Source: Epiperipatus broadwayi
Taxonomy: Eukaryota; Onychophora; Udeonychophora; Euonychophora; Peripatidae
DNA length: 64,000 nt
Direction of reading: 5' to 3'
Assembly (NCBI GenBank): GCA_028023455.1
Contig: JAQFVV010000012.1
Location: 15,082,364 to 15,146,363, forward strand
Shown: positions 37,291 to 48,454 of the stretch, piece after piece
Position numbering within the stretch: position 1 is the stretch's first letter
Layout: each line of letters begins with the position of its first letter
Translations under genes and position numbers: made by a program
The notes under the pieces: model-generated
The model's input: the letters and a program-made list of their open reading frames with translations, nothing else
Told to the model about the DNA's origin: nothing
Databases searched by the model: none

Positions 37291-37472
37291 TTACTTATCC
37301 ACTTCATTAATTCTATTAAGAGTAGGATTATATTTTTTTTATATAAAAATGTTCTTTTACCATCCTTTCTCTGTAATTTTTAACCCTTTCCAACATTTTA
37401 ATATTAAATTCTTTATGACCTAAAACTTTACAATGTATGTAAATATTTGAATTTTTGTCATATAAATGTTGT
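37291..37472 (-). pseudogene. PLE2 GIY-YIG C-terminal fragment, left arm
   Basis: Mirror of the right-arm fragment, starting at RQHLYDKNSNIY and ending at the same stop. An extra A in the run near 37341 shifts the frame after VKEHFYIKK. Confidence 0.7.
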
Positions 37473-37528
37473 TTAATTGAATGTTTAAATTGTAAGAGGG
37501 AGGGGGAAAAGATTTCATATATTGGTAA

Positions 37529-37738
37529 ACTAAGAATACATTAAAAACTAGACTTAGACAACATTTATATGACAAAAATTCAAATATTTACATACATTGT
37601 AAAGTTTTAGGTCATAAAGAATTTAATATTAAAATGTTGGAAAGGATTAAAAATTACAGAGAAAGGATGGTAAAAGAACATTTTTATATAAAAAAATATA
37701 ATCCTACTCTTAATAGAATTAATGGAGTGGATAAGTAA
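37529..37738 (+). pseudogene. PLE2 GIY-YIG C-terminal fragment, right arm
   Basis: Frame of 69 codons ending in TAA: TKNTLKTRLRQHLYD, SNIYIHCKVLGHKEFNIKML, RERMVKEHFYIKKYNPTLN. It carries the Arg and His of the second GIY-YIG block and the Glu of VKEHF. TATATTGG just upstream (37517-37525) encodes YIG in a different frame, so a one-base shift separates YIG from the rest. Truncated and broken. Confidence 0.75.
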
Positions 37739-38149
37739 TCTAAAATACTGTATAATTAAAGTGAATGTTTAATGGATTTAGGTAAATTGTTAAAAAAATT
37801 TTGTATGTAAAAGAAAGGAAAAAAATGTTTTTTTTTTTTTATATATATATATTCATTTAAAGCTATAGTTGAAGAATGTAGTTTTGAGATGGGTTTTAGA
37901 TAAGATTTAAAAAGGGGAGGTTATTTGAAATTAGGATTGGTTTTTAAATTTGTATAAAAAGTTTCTTGGATGATTTTAAGACAGATTTGTAATTAAATAA
38001 TGTAAAAGAGTCAAAATATAGCAGTGGGAGAGAGGTGTAAGTAAAATTTAATTATATATGTTTAATGTTTGTTCCTGTTAATGTAAAATGAAGGTATTTA
38101 TGTAATTGAAGTTTATTTATAAATATGTATTTCATATTATTGTTACAGA

Positions 38150-38196
38150 TCCTTGAAAATGACTGTATGGAGATAAAAAACGGTTGAAACGTTGGA
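38150..38196 (+). ncRNA. hammerhead-like motif in PLE2 3' region, right arm
   Basis: Mirror of the left motif with one change (ACAG to ACGG) that weakens stem II. GAAACGTTGGAGC is retained. Confidence 0.3.
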
Positions 38197-38271
38197 GCTT
38201 TGTATTATATAAACATATATATATACGTTCAGTATTGATATAAAAAAATAAAGTTTTTGAAAGGAAAAAAA

Positions 38272-39264
38272 TTTTTTAATTTGTTGATATTATTGTAGAA
38301 CATATATATTTTAAAAGAAAAAGTGAATGTACATTTGCTATGTTATAATATATGATAATCTACTAATATTAGGTGGAATATAAAATGAAATAGTCATTCT
38401 CCCTATTTTTTAATAAATTTAGATGGAGTATTTTAAACACATGCAACGGATAATCTTTTTTTTATTTATTTATTAATTTCTTGCTTATTTAAATTATATA
38501 AACATATAAATAATAATGATTTAATAATAGCATCTATTTTTTTTTTTTGATCACAAAAAAAAAAAAACACATGTAATTTTATTTTCAATTTTGACCTGAA
38601 TAATCCTAGAATTAATCAAGAGACAAATGTTAAAATTCATGAATCTAATGGTATTTTATGATGATGCTCATTTCCACCAAATTTAAAAGGTTTCTAGTTG
38701 AAAATGATTATGAAAATAACTGAAAGTACTTGTTTTTATGATTATTATGAATATTTATTATCTCCATTAATATTTTTGTTTTATTTATTATTATAAAATT
38801 ACATTACCAAAAGTTGTATATCTAATAATTTTTTTATAATTAATTAGATGCATACAAAGTTTCTGATAAATTACTATAAAATGGATTTATAGCAAATGAT
38901 AAGATTTTTAATAATTAAATATAAAAGTATTTATGCTACAAATCTGCAAGGGTGTGTGTATATATAAAGGAAATTTGTAAAGATAATCCCCAACTGACAA
39001 TTTAATTAAAATGAGTATCTACGTCTTTATTGTGCCTCAATACTTATTCTGCAATTATTTGAAGTTATATATGCAAAATACTTTTCATAAATGATATTGC
39101 TGCTTTAAATGCACACAATTGTAGCTTTGGAATGTTTAAAAATATAATTTGCCCAAAAAAGATAAACCATATTTTTAAATGTTCAGTAGCTGTAATTATG
39201 TATGTAGATCATTATCATTTATAAAAGATCTTTTGGACATATTTGATTAATTTCTTCAGAAATT
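38272..39264. other. AT-rich intergenic DNA, nothing recognised
   Basis: Poly-A and poly-T runs near 38540-38570; otherwise no structure or frame of interest. Confidence 0.6.
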
Positions 39265-39660
39265 TAAACATTAATTAGATAGTTGGACATTCAATATCAA
39301 TTTAAGATAATCCTGATAAATTTAATTTTCAGTTTAAAAGAGGAGTTAATGACAATAATTTCACATCAGAATTTAGAATATTTTCAAATAAATATTTTAT
39401 TTGTTAAATGCATCTTTTTCAGAATTAAAGAATGTTTATTATTAAAATTTTATGATACTGAAGCAATTAACTTATTTAAGTTATTTTAACATTAAGCATG
39501 GGATATAATTGTAGGAAATTTAATTAGTATATAATGATGTGTTTTGTATTCCTGTGGACTTGAGAAGTCTGCTTTGGCAGGGAAGTCATTGATTACATTA
39601 AGAAGTTTTTAGTTTTTTAAGTGGTTAGTTTTGTTTAATTTTGAACTTGGAGTAATTGAG
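39265..39660 (+). pseudogene. PLE1-family relic (end of endonuclease plus 3' region)
   Basis: RIKECLLLKFYDTEAINLFK (39421-39480) matches RIKESLLLKIYYSEAINLFK of PLE1. The following 170 bp match the PLE1 3' region, including CTTGAGAAGTCTGCTT (39558 on). The hammerhead-like fold is further decayed (GGAAGTC in place of TGAAACC). The 68-residue open frame is mostly out of register upstream of RIKE. Confidence 0.7.
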
Positions 39661-40417
39661 TCATAAATATAAACTCGTAGAAAAAAACTATATATATTAC
39701 AGGGAGAAATTAAAATATAGTAAGCAATATTTTTTAATAAATTATCATTGTTTAATTAACACAGTAATTATTGAAGACCAACTTGTATATTTTATGTAAT
39801 TATGTTGTAAGCATATTTATTTCCATTGTGAGGTTTATAAAAATGAATTTGATTAAATTCCTATCTAACTAGAATGCAATTTATCAAAAGTTTTGTATTT
39901 CATTTGTCACTTTCAAATAAAATACCAACTCATAGTAGAGGTATAAAAAAACAATTTAATTATAATTCCCATTTGGCTAGAATAAAATTATACACTTGAC
40001 TTAATGACTTTAAAATAATGAAACATTTTTCAATTAAAATACATGTTTCACATTTTTAAATAAAGCAAATAAAATAAGATTCTAACACAATTATAATTTG
40101 TACACATTTTCTTGATATTAGTTTTCTGGAACTTCTATTGTCAAAGTTTAAAATGCAGAATCTGATTTTGCTTAGTGTTCTAATTCATATATTCTGATTT
40201 ATATATATTGCATCAATTTAGAAGTAGTGATAATAGCCATGGAAAACAATTGGATCCTGTTTACACAGCAATGTTAATTAGAAGCTGAATTCATTTAATG
40301 TGAATAAATAAATCAATGCCATAAATAAAAGCTATGCTAATGCTACTTTAACAATGCATTATCTAACAATTTTATCACACAATTGCAATTTCATTTAGAA
40401 TATTAAAGTTGTCAGAA
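39661..40417. other. AT-rich intergenic DNA, nothing recognised
   Basis: No coding or repeat structure found apart from TA-rich runs. Confidence 0.55.
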
Positions 40418-40915
40418 AAGTAGGTTGAAGTAAAGAAGGGTTTCCCTCTTCCTAGCGAAAGCTTGTGGCTAAGACCTGTAGAGATCCCTACCCTCGAATT
40501 TTTCAGATGCTTATTCCTAAAGGTTATAGCCTTAGTAAATATTACTTAATATAATAATGTGCATTTAATAAAATTTATAATTACAACTTTAAATTATCGT
40601 AATAGATTTCTTACTAAAGATCTTTCCATTGACTCATTGTAAATCGTAACATTTCATGAGTATTAATGTATAATAAGAATTGTGGACTTAATTAGTGAAG
40701 TATTGAATAGCTTCACACTCTTAGATCTAACCACTTCAGCTTCACCTATTCATCTATATAAAAAAAAAAGTAGGTTGAAGTAAAGAAGGATTTCCCTCTT
40801 TTCTTCCTAGCGAAGGCTTGTGGCTAAGACCTGTAGAGGTCCCTACCTTCAAATTTTTCAGACGCTTATTCCTAAAGGTTATAGCCTTAGTAAATATTAC
40901 TTAATATAATATCTT
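40418..40915 (+). repeat. direct repeat, two 140-bp copies spaced by 350 bp
   Basis: Copies at about 40418-40555 and 40768-40915 share GTAGGTTGAAGTAAAGAAGG, CTTGTGGCTAAGACCTGTAG, CCCTACC and TAAAGGTTATAGCCTTAG, all GC-richer than the surroundings. TGGCTAAGACC is A-box-like and TTCAAAT or TCGAAT follows, as in a tRNA-related SINE, but spacing is shorter than in a tRNA. CCTGTAGAGG(T) forms a small hairpin. No protein frame. Confidence 0.65.
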
Positions 40916-41084
40916 AACTGTTCATTAATAGAAACTAATTTAATATATGACTGCATTAACTTACTTAACATGAATACATATAATGTTTAATTAAACAGAA
41001 ATAAAAATAAGTTTGAGAAAAATCAAATTTTACATCATGGATAATGCATTGCTCTATGTGACTATTAACATACATATATATAAA

Positions 41085-41730
41085 AATTAATTTATAAATA
41101 GGATCTCCATTACACAAATAAAATTAAATCCAAAGTGAAGATGTATTGATGTGTAACAACCAACAAGACTAGTTCTGCAGGCTGAAAGAAAACAATAGCA
41201 AACCTTTCCAAGCTACTACTAATCAAAGATGGCCTCTTTTGATCAGTTATTCATGTTGTTTAGATGGACATTAAAGCTATAAAAGTTAAGATACACTTTA
41301 CAGCAATATTTCTTATATCCCAGTTGAAATTAAGACTCTCCTTATTAGCAAGTTATGTATTTAAATTTAATATTTTTAACAGTTAATATAGACAAAAATT
41401 AATTAGTAAATGAGATATCCATTATATAAATGAATTTAAATCCATAGCTAAGGTGTATTGATGTGCAACAATCAATAAAATCAGTTCTGCATAAATTGTC
41501 CAACTATTATAGCTCTAATGTCCAGATACTAATTCATACATAACAATGTGAGTGAATGACCAAAAAAGGCCTCCTTTTGATTAGTAATAACTTGGACAGA
41601 TTTGCTATTGTTTCCTTTTAGCCTGCAGAACTGGTCTTATTGGTTTCTGCACATCAATACCTTTTGGCTGTGGATTTAGCTTCACTTATGTAATGGAGAT
41701 CCCATTTACTAATTAATTTACATCTATATT
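41085..41730. repeat. cluster of three copies of one repeat, two direct and one inverted
   Basis: Copy A (41085-41260, plus), partial copy B (about 41390-41495, plus) and copy C (41570-41730, minus) share GATCTCCATTACA, AAATCCA, GTATTGATGTG, (T)AGTTCTGCAG and AAACAATAGCAAA. A and C form a palindrome with B inside. Non-coding. Confidence 0.7.
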
Positions 41731-41921
41731 AAGCATTAAAAATATTAAATTTAAATAAATATCATGAAATATCTAGTACATGTTTAATAATAAAATTATC
41801 AACAAAACTTTAAAAATGAAATACAAAATTTGAAAAGCCTTCATTTAGTTTTAAATTTATCATTTTACTAATATAAAAATATTATGATTATCTTTATTCA
41901 ATTTATAATTAAAAGATAAAG

Positions 41922-43165
41922 CATGTGTGGCCTAACTTTTAGACATTGGGGGGTGACTTTTTTGGTGAAAATGTATGAGGATGACTGTTTTTTCAGGACT
42001 TCGAACACGGAGACTAGAAAAAATTTGCACCACCTATTGGCCATTTTTGGTCACATTTTCACTATTTTACGCTTATTTTATCGTAAATGTGTAGCTTTAT
42101 CGGTATTTAAATTCCAAAAAAAATCCACTATTGGCAGTATTTTTCACAAAAAATCAATTTCTGATTGCAGTCTATTCTGTTAACTTTGGCTATTGTTCTT
42201 CAGGCATTTCTGTCAAACTCAGAAATCAAACAAAAATGTTTTATGCTTTTGTAATAGATTTTGAACGTAAATAAATATATTTCTCATAATTTTTTTCATT
42301 CATAATTAAGTTTTTATAAAAATTTACTTAAATATAAAGTTTGATTCGAAAATTTTTACATTTTCCAAGAAAAATAATCAAGGGTCAATTAAAAGCGCTC
42401 GACTGCTATTCAAGACAAGTGAATAATATTGACTGCTATTTGCATATCAATGACATTCTATGATAGCTAGCAAAATGCAACCATTTTTCATAAATAATTA
42501 TGTATTTTATGATTACTTTTTAAACTATATTGACTAATAATGTGATTATATTTAGATATTTAATTTTAGAAAAAAAGACAACAAGTGAATAATCAGCTAT
42601 CGTAATTTTTAAGACACAAGAAATCACTGGCGTTTCATGTAATGATTGGTCGAAATATAATTCCTTTACTTTACAGCAGGCTATTTTTCACTTGTTTTTC
42701 TTCAGTTATTAACATTATTTTAAATTTTTCGTTACATTTAACCAATTTAAATGTAAAATAATTCCATTTTTAAAACCTAAATTAAAACAAATCTGATTAT
42801 TGTATACTGTATTAATATATTTCAGAAAGGAAACTGGCTAGATCTGTATTTAATGAATCAAATCACTCAAATTTTTACTCAATCTGGTCAATAAAAAAAT
42901 TCATCAGACAAAAGGTTAAATTACCTCAGCTCTCTTTAATATTATAATTTGTCCATGTCGTTTATAAAATATTTATTAAATTACAACTTTAAATTACCTT
43001 ATAATTACTTTCTAAACCTGGTCTTAAATTTAAAAAAAAATTCAAGAAAAAATAATAATTTAGAATTATATAAAAATAAATTAGATGCAAATTTTACAAA
43101 AAAAAAAAAAAATTACGCAGTCGACTTCCAGAGCAGTTGACTGGTCAACGTCTTGGACACCCCTG
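41922..43165 (+). mobile_element. non-autonomous hAT-like DNA transposon, 1.24 kb
   Basis: The left end CATGTGTGGCCTAA and the complement of the right end, CAGGGGTGTCCAAG, match at 9 of 14 positions, and CAGGGGTG is a classic hAT terminus. The flanking 8-mers AGATAAAG (41914-41921) and GTATAAAG (43166-43173) match at 6 of 8, as expected for an aged hAT target duplication. GC is slightly higher than the flanks. No transposase motif survives; frames at 41923-42183 and 42949-43140 are by-products of non-coding sequence. Confidence 0.7.
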
Positions 43166-43173
43166 GTATAAAG

Positions 43174-43689
43174 TTTACATAACAAGCAAATGATGTAATA
43201 AATATTATAAAAAAAATGCACAAAGATTACAAATTCAATAATAATTACTATTTGTTTTACATTAATGCATATCATTTAATCCATTACAACACAATTAATT
43301 TTAATAGAATTAGTTCTTTGATCAGAATCAAGTCCAATACTTTTCTAAAGACTATAAACAATTTTCTTTAAAAACAAATGACAAAAGATTATTGAAATTT
43401 CTAACTCTTTTGATAATAAAATCTTAATTCTTCTCAGCCATTATGCATAAATACTTTATTACCTATTTAAGCTGAAAGTCACCAGTAGTTTAATGTCAGT
43501 ATATATATATATATATTGGTAATTGTTTATTCAAAATAGTCATTTCACCAATGTCAATAAGTTATTTATTTGTGATATGGGACAAAAAACTTAGAAAATG
43601 TTCTTAAGTCATAACATTGTTACATGGTGATTACTTAAGAACAAAATTGAACAAATAAATGAACCATGTAACATTTATTATAACTGATT
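43174..43689. other. AT-rich spacer
   Basis: A (TA)n run lies at 43500-43516. A loose inverted pair around TTAAGAACA ... TGTTCTTAAG lies near 43600-43645. No gene. Confidence 0.45.
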
Positions 43690-43975
43690 TAATTAAAGGA
43701 AATTTGAACATAGACTTTCAAGCTCCTTTCAGAGATCCCCTCTATCTCATACAATGATACACATGACCACACACATTATCTCCAATATATGTATTTCGTG
43801 ACTGAACCAGCACTCATCAGTTAGTCCAGATCATCATATTCCACACATATATACAATCAGTTTTCAGTTTATATTAAGATAAAAAATCTTCAAACTTTAA
43901 TGAACAAGCTTCAATTTAGTCCACCCTCCAACTCTTCAGCCATCCATACAATTGAAAATATGATGTTGGAACACC
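43690..43975 (-). mobile_element. retrozyme-like repeat copy S2 (inverted relative to S3-S4)
   Basis: About 285 bp homologous to S1 and to the S3-S4 array, in minus orientation. It meets S3 head to head at about 43976, making a palindrome of about 560 bp (GGAGGGTGGA against TCCACCCTCC around the junction). It contains the best-preserved hammerhead core in the window. Confidence 0.65.
43782..43824 (-). ncRNA. type I hammerhead ribozyme, intact core (copy S2)
   Basis: Minus-strand order: CUAA (stem I), CUGAUGA, GUG-CUG-GUU-CAG-U-CAC (stem II with one bulged U), GAAA, AUA/UAU (stem III, tiny loop), A at the cleavage site, UUGG closing stem I with one G-U pair. All core positions that define the family (CUGAUGA, GAAA, A-U pair before the cleaved base) are present, so self-cleavage is plausible. 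Confidence 0.75.
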
Positions 43976-44084
43976 CAGAGTTGGAGGGTGGAGTAGATTT
44001 AAGCCAGTCCATTAAAGTTTGAAGATTTGCTATTTTAATATAAACAGAGCACTGATTGCATATAAGTGTGGGAGATTATCTAAA

Positions 44085-44126
44085 CCAAATGATGAGTGCT
44101 GGTTCAGCATGAAATATGTATATTGG
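44085..44126 (+). ncRNA. type I hammerhead ribozyme motif (copy S3)
   Basis: CCAA, AUGAUGA (C3 to A), GUGCUG-GUU-CAGCAU (six-pair stem II including one G-U), GAAA, AUAU/GUAU, A, UUGG. All helices form; the one core change would be expected to slow or block cleavage. Confidence 0.7.
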
Positions 44127-44531
44127 AGATCATTTATCTTTCTCACATATGGTCATGTATATTGGTTGTATGAGATATAGTGGATAACTGAAGGAAGCTT
44201 GAAAGTCTGTGTTCAAATCCCCTATAATGACATCTAAATTCAAAGTATATAAATTATATTTGTATTCAAATATTACAGATTCAGCTTGTGTGAATTTAAA
44301 TAGACAAGGTCCTATACATGAGGGGTCAGACTGACTTAAAAGTCTACATGGGCATGACAATAGTACCAGCATCAACAGGGGATTTGGGCATTCCACCATC
44401 AGATTTTCAATGGTATGGATAGCTGAAGAGTTGAAGGATGTAGATTGAATCCTATCCATTAAAGTTTGAAGATTTTCTATCTTTATATAAACTGAGCACT
44501 GATTGTGTATATGAGTGGGAGATGATCTGGA

Positions 44532-44573
44532 CAAACTGATGAGTGCTGGTTCAATGCAAAATATGTATTTTGG
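44532..44573 (+). ncRNA. type I hammerhead ribozyme motif (copy S4)
   Basis: CAAA, CUGAUGA (perfect), GUGCUGGUUCAAUGC (stem II with mismatches), AAAA in place of GAAA, AUAU/GUAU, U, UUGG. More decayed than S2 or S3. Confidence 0.6.
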
Positions 44574-44735
44574 AGAACATTTATCTTTTTCGCATGTGTG
44601 TGATCATGTGTATTGGTTATATGAGATAGACTGGATAGCTAAGGAGAACTTGAAAATGTGTTCAAATCCCCTATAATTACATCTAAACTCCAAATATATA
44701 AATTATACTTGTATTCAAATATTATAATTGATTTA

Positions 44736-45892
44736 TTAAAAAATGCTTGAATATAATGAGTGCATTGTAAACAAATAGTAGGAAAAAAAAAATTCTTTTA
44801 TATATTTAAAAAAAATTCTATTTGAATAATTATATTATATATTATTTGATAATGAATCTGTCCAATGATATTGTCAATGCTAACTCTTCTTCAAGCCAAT
44901 TGATCTTAAAAGACTTAATGAACAGATCAAATCTGAGAAATAATTTAATCAGTTATGATGTCATCCATTACAGATTTATTGTTTAAAATTATTTTTTATA
45001 TATACATATATAAAACATATTATAACATTGATATGGATTGATCCATATTTTATTTTTATAATACAATAAGTCAAAGATGAAATAATATTTGTGCACTAAA
45101 GTGATAAGATGAATATCAGATTTCCCATCCCGTCACAATTCTTACTAAAGATAACTGTTCATGATAAGTTCTACTAATTAAAATAAATGAACATGTTCAC
45201 AAAATAACCTAAATTGTGTTGAATGGTATATCTTCTCCATGATGGTGATCAAACAATTAATTGTACACAAATATATACATATATGCATAAAAAAATGATT
45301 ATAATGGAGACACAGAGCTCAGAATCACCCCAAAGATAATAATGATCTATTTCAAAATTAATTTATTTTTATTCTATAAAAAATAATTACATATCTTAGG
45401 GAAATAAAGTGAATTCTTTAAGAAATACAATGAGATATTTAATTAACCAAAATTTTCATGCAGAAATGTTTTCTTTTAATTTCATAGATAAATGCAAGTT
45501 ATTTTTGTAATAGTAATTGAGGCTATCACTAATGTAGTAATATATATATATATTGTAATGAAATTTTATATAGGAATGGGCAACAGTAATTATAATTAAA
45601 AAAAAAATTGTTGGCTTATCAATATTGCAACTATTATTTATTAATATCATTATTATCATTGCCTCAAATAACAATATTGAAATTACCTTATAAAGTAATT
45701 TCTTTTTTATAAAACTTTAAGATGTTCTCCTATACATGTTTCAAAATACATGTACTGTATTGAATTTTTTTTAATCATGATTATATTTAATTATAGAAAC
45801 TTTCACACACAAATTTAGTTTTAAAAGAAACAATTGCATGACTAACAATATAGGAATAAATTATTCAAAATAGTATTAACATAGTAACATTT
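44736..45892. other. AT-rich intergenic DNA, nothing recognised
   Basis: (TA)n near 45540 and poly-A runs. No supported gene or repeat. Confidence 0.6.
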
Positions 45893-46735
45893 AGTGCCAC
45901 TCAGCGCAAGCCAGAGAAATCAATGGATGCAGGAAGGTTTTTGCATAAAATCCCTATCTAGGGCATCCAATATTTCCAGACTAGTTTCTAGCTTGTGGCT
46001 TTCACCAATGAGTAGCCTTGGATCTGAGACCACTATACCTAGATCTTAGGATCTAATGCAACCTTCCAGCGACCACCTTTTACCTTACTAGCCAACTATA
46101 AAGCTTTTACAATAATGTTTTTAATTCAACTCATTAGCTTGTATAGTCATATAGATATGAACTCAGTTCAGCATTCATAATTTTTGGTGTCATAGGTTCT
46201 TTAATAACCACAGATACTATAATCCCATTGGCACGATTGGTATTGAACCACTAAACATCACATAATCACCATTTTTTATGCTTATACAAGCTGTTTATAC
46301 AGAGGCTAAACTCTCCTACAGTAGCTCTACTGAGTGGTACTATTGTATGAAGAGTTTAGCTAGCAGCTCTGTAAGCATAAAGAATGGTGATTATTGATGT
46401 TTAGTGGTTTAATACCGATCCTGCCCAATAGGCTTATGGTGTCTGTGGTTAATAAAGAACCAAATACATCAAAAAGTATGGTTGCTGAACTGAGTTCAGA
46501 TCTATATAACTATACAAACTAATGAGCTTGAATTGAAAACATTATTGTGTTTTCATTTTGGACTCAAAGCTTCATAATTAGCTAATAACTTAAAAGGTGG
46601 CTGCTGGAGGGCTCAATGATGAAAGCCACAAGCTAGAAACTAGTCTTGGGATATTGGATAAGTAGACACTAAATAGGGATTTTATGCAAAAACCTTTCTA
46701 CATCCATTGATTACTCTGGCTTGCACTCCGTGTGT
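45893..46735. repeat. large palindrome, arms about 400 bp, unclassified element
   Basis: Left arm blocks GCAAGCCAGAG, CTAGTTTCTAGCTTGTGG, GAACTCAGTTCAGCA and CCACTAAACATCA recur as complements in reverse order in the right arm, centred near 46327. The central loop holds AGTGGTACTATTGTATG. Immediately right of it (46735-46785) a piece of the left-arm inner end is repeated (AACAGCTTGTGTAAGCAT). A third, internally deleted copy lies at 61085-61260. Arms show several differences and indels. No coding capacity. Confidence 0.75.
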
Positions 46736-47779
46736 AAACAGCTTGTGTAAGCATAAAGAATGGTGATCACGTGATGTATTGTAATACTTTTATTATTATA
46801 GATATACAATTAAAATTATACTTAATACAGTAGAAAATTTTTGCCATAATAGTCAAATACGTGTACATGCAAAAATGTTTATATTTATTAGATGTATTTA
46901 AATTTAGAAGAGTATAGCTATAAAATATTTAGGTAAATATCATTACTATTGACAGTAATATTAAATTATGGTGAGAACATAAAGGTAAAATAAATTTAAA
47001 AAATCTTTTATTTAAATATTTACAATATGAATATTTTGTTTGAAGCATAATTATGTTGATTTTAATAATTAGTGTAATATTGTATTTAAAAATATTATTT
47101 TATTTTTTAAAATTATTTCATTAAAATTTGGCATTATAATTTCTTGGAAATTATTTGATGCCTATCATATCCTGGCAATAATGATAAAATTTTCCTGTAA
47201 AAATCCAAAAGAATGAAACATTTTCAACAAAAATGATGATCTAATTAATTACATGACACAAACCTATAAATAAATCTGCCTGCTAAATTTTTTTTTTTTC
47301 TTTGCTGTCTGCAGAACTGTAAAGAGAATAAATTTAAAATTAGCCATCTTGAAGATAATAATAATGGAATGGACAACTAAACAAGCATTTGCCTCTGGAT
47401 GGTAAATGTACCTCGACACAGTTCTAAATGGAGAATAAAAATAATTAACAATGTTCATCATCTGGTAATGCACTAAAAAAAAAAAAATTTTTTTTTGAAA
47501 TATGAAAATCTTCAGTTAATTTTGGAACATTATTCTATTTTATATTTTTAATGAAAGTTATCATATCAATTTACTTGTTCTCTAAAGTTTGCCTAAAATT
47601 ATTTCGCTAGTTAACTTAAAATTTTATGGACAAATGCCTGTGTATTGGATAAGTCTTGTTAAGAATGAATTTTAACTAATGTATTTTTATTTTTTATAAA
47701 AACTTGTGAAAGCCCTATAATTAAAAAATGTTATCAATCAAATTATTTTACTTCCCACATCAAAGAATAAAAAGCAGCT
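46736..47779. other. AT-rich intergenic DNA
   Basis: A 69-residue minus frame at 47264-47473 (HYQMMNIVNYFYSPFRTV, for example) lies in slightly higher GC but resembles no family I know. Nothing else found. Confidence 0.45.
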
Positions 47780-48250
47780 TATTGTAATCATACGGAATGT
47801 TTAAAAGTTATTATTATTAAAATTGGATTTTGTTTAAGTAGATCAAATGTTTTAACAAATATTTTTATTCATCCTACCATTGGGATTTTACAATATAAAA
47901 AATGTGTAAGAACTATATCACACATGGAGGAATTAATAAAACTATTGTAGTTGTATAGAATATTTAAAATTTATTGTTACTATTGGATTTCATTTAAGAA
48001 CCTCAAACTTTGTTGTTAATTACTCTACTACAATGAATGATTTTATTTGTCCAACCATTAAGATTATAAAATATGAAATGCATACAAAATTACATTACTC
48101 TACTATAAAGACAACGTTTGTTCATCCATCCATTAAGATTTTATAAAATGAAATGCATAAAAGATTAATTATTCTACTATAAAGAATGATTTTATTTGTC
48201 CCTCCATTGGGATTTTTAAAATATAAAATGCTTAAGAATTTAATTATTTC
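47780..48250 (+). repeat. degenerate tandem repeat, about 74-bp units at the right end
   Basis: Units with TTTGTCC(A/C)(A/T)CCATT, (A)GATTTT, ATAAAATGC and TTACTCTACTATAAAG begin near 48043, 48118 and 48192. More diverged units precede them from about 47800. Strongly AT-rich and non-coding. It ends about 200 bp before the LTR element. Confidence 0.55.
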
Positions 48251-48454
48251 AAAAATTAAAAAAAAAGGTGCCAGGATAAACATTTTTTAAAATTAAAACT
48301 CTTAATGAATTTTCAATTACAAGGACATATTATGTTTATTGAATGCTTAATTATTATATTTAGAGTTATGGATTTAATAAATTCTCACTAGAAGAAAGGT
48401 ATAACAAAAGATATAGATCTATTTCAATTTTATAATTACAATTAAGTATAAGTA

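Larger units (their letters stand above)
36725..38271. mobile_element. head-to-head inverted dimer of Penelope-like element PLE2
   Basis: Arms 36725-37472 and 37558-38271 are reverse complements, with an 85-base spacer that belongs to the right copy only. Each arm has the C-terminal part of a GIY-YIG endonuclease followed by about 450 bp of 3' region. The 3' ends face outward, with an internal TATATATATA tract. The arms differ by scattered substitutions and small indels, so this dimer is older than PLE1. No RT is present. Confidence 0.8.
43976..44735 (+). mobile_element. tandem retrozyme-like array S3-S4, 447-nt unit
   Basis: Two units in direct tandem on the plus strand. Predicted cleavage sites are at 44122/44123 and 44569/44570, giving a 447-nt monomer. 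Each unit has GGTCCTATACATGAGGGGTC or its expected position, a hammerhead, an A-box-like TGGATAACTG or TGGATAGCTAAGG and a B box GTTCAAATCC (44211-44220, 44660-44669). Tandem units bounded by hammerheads are how retrozymes yield monomer RNAs that a host ligase can circularise; that role is inferred. The 134-residue minus frame at 44130-44534 is a shadow. Confidence 0.7.

Noticed and set aside
41923-42183. 86-residue plus frame at the start of the hAT element
   Set aside because: Begins inside the terminal inverted repeat and shows no transposase motif; it is chance opening of non-coding hAT end sequence.
44130-44534. 134-residue minus-strand open frame
   Set aside because: It lies entirely in the non-coding tandem repeat, antisense to the hammerhead, and the frame is not kept in other copies.
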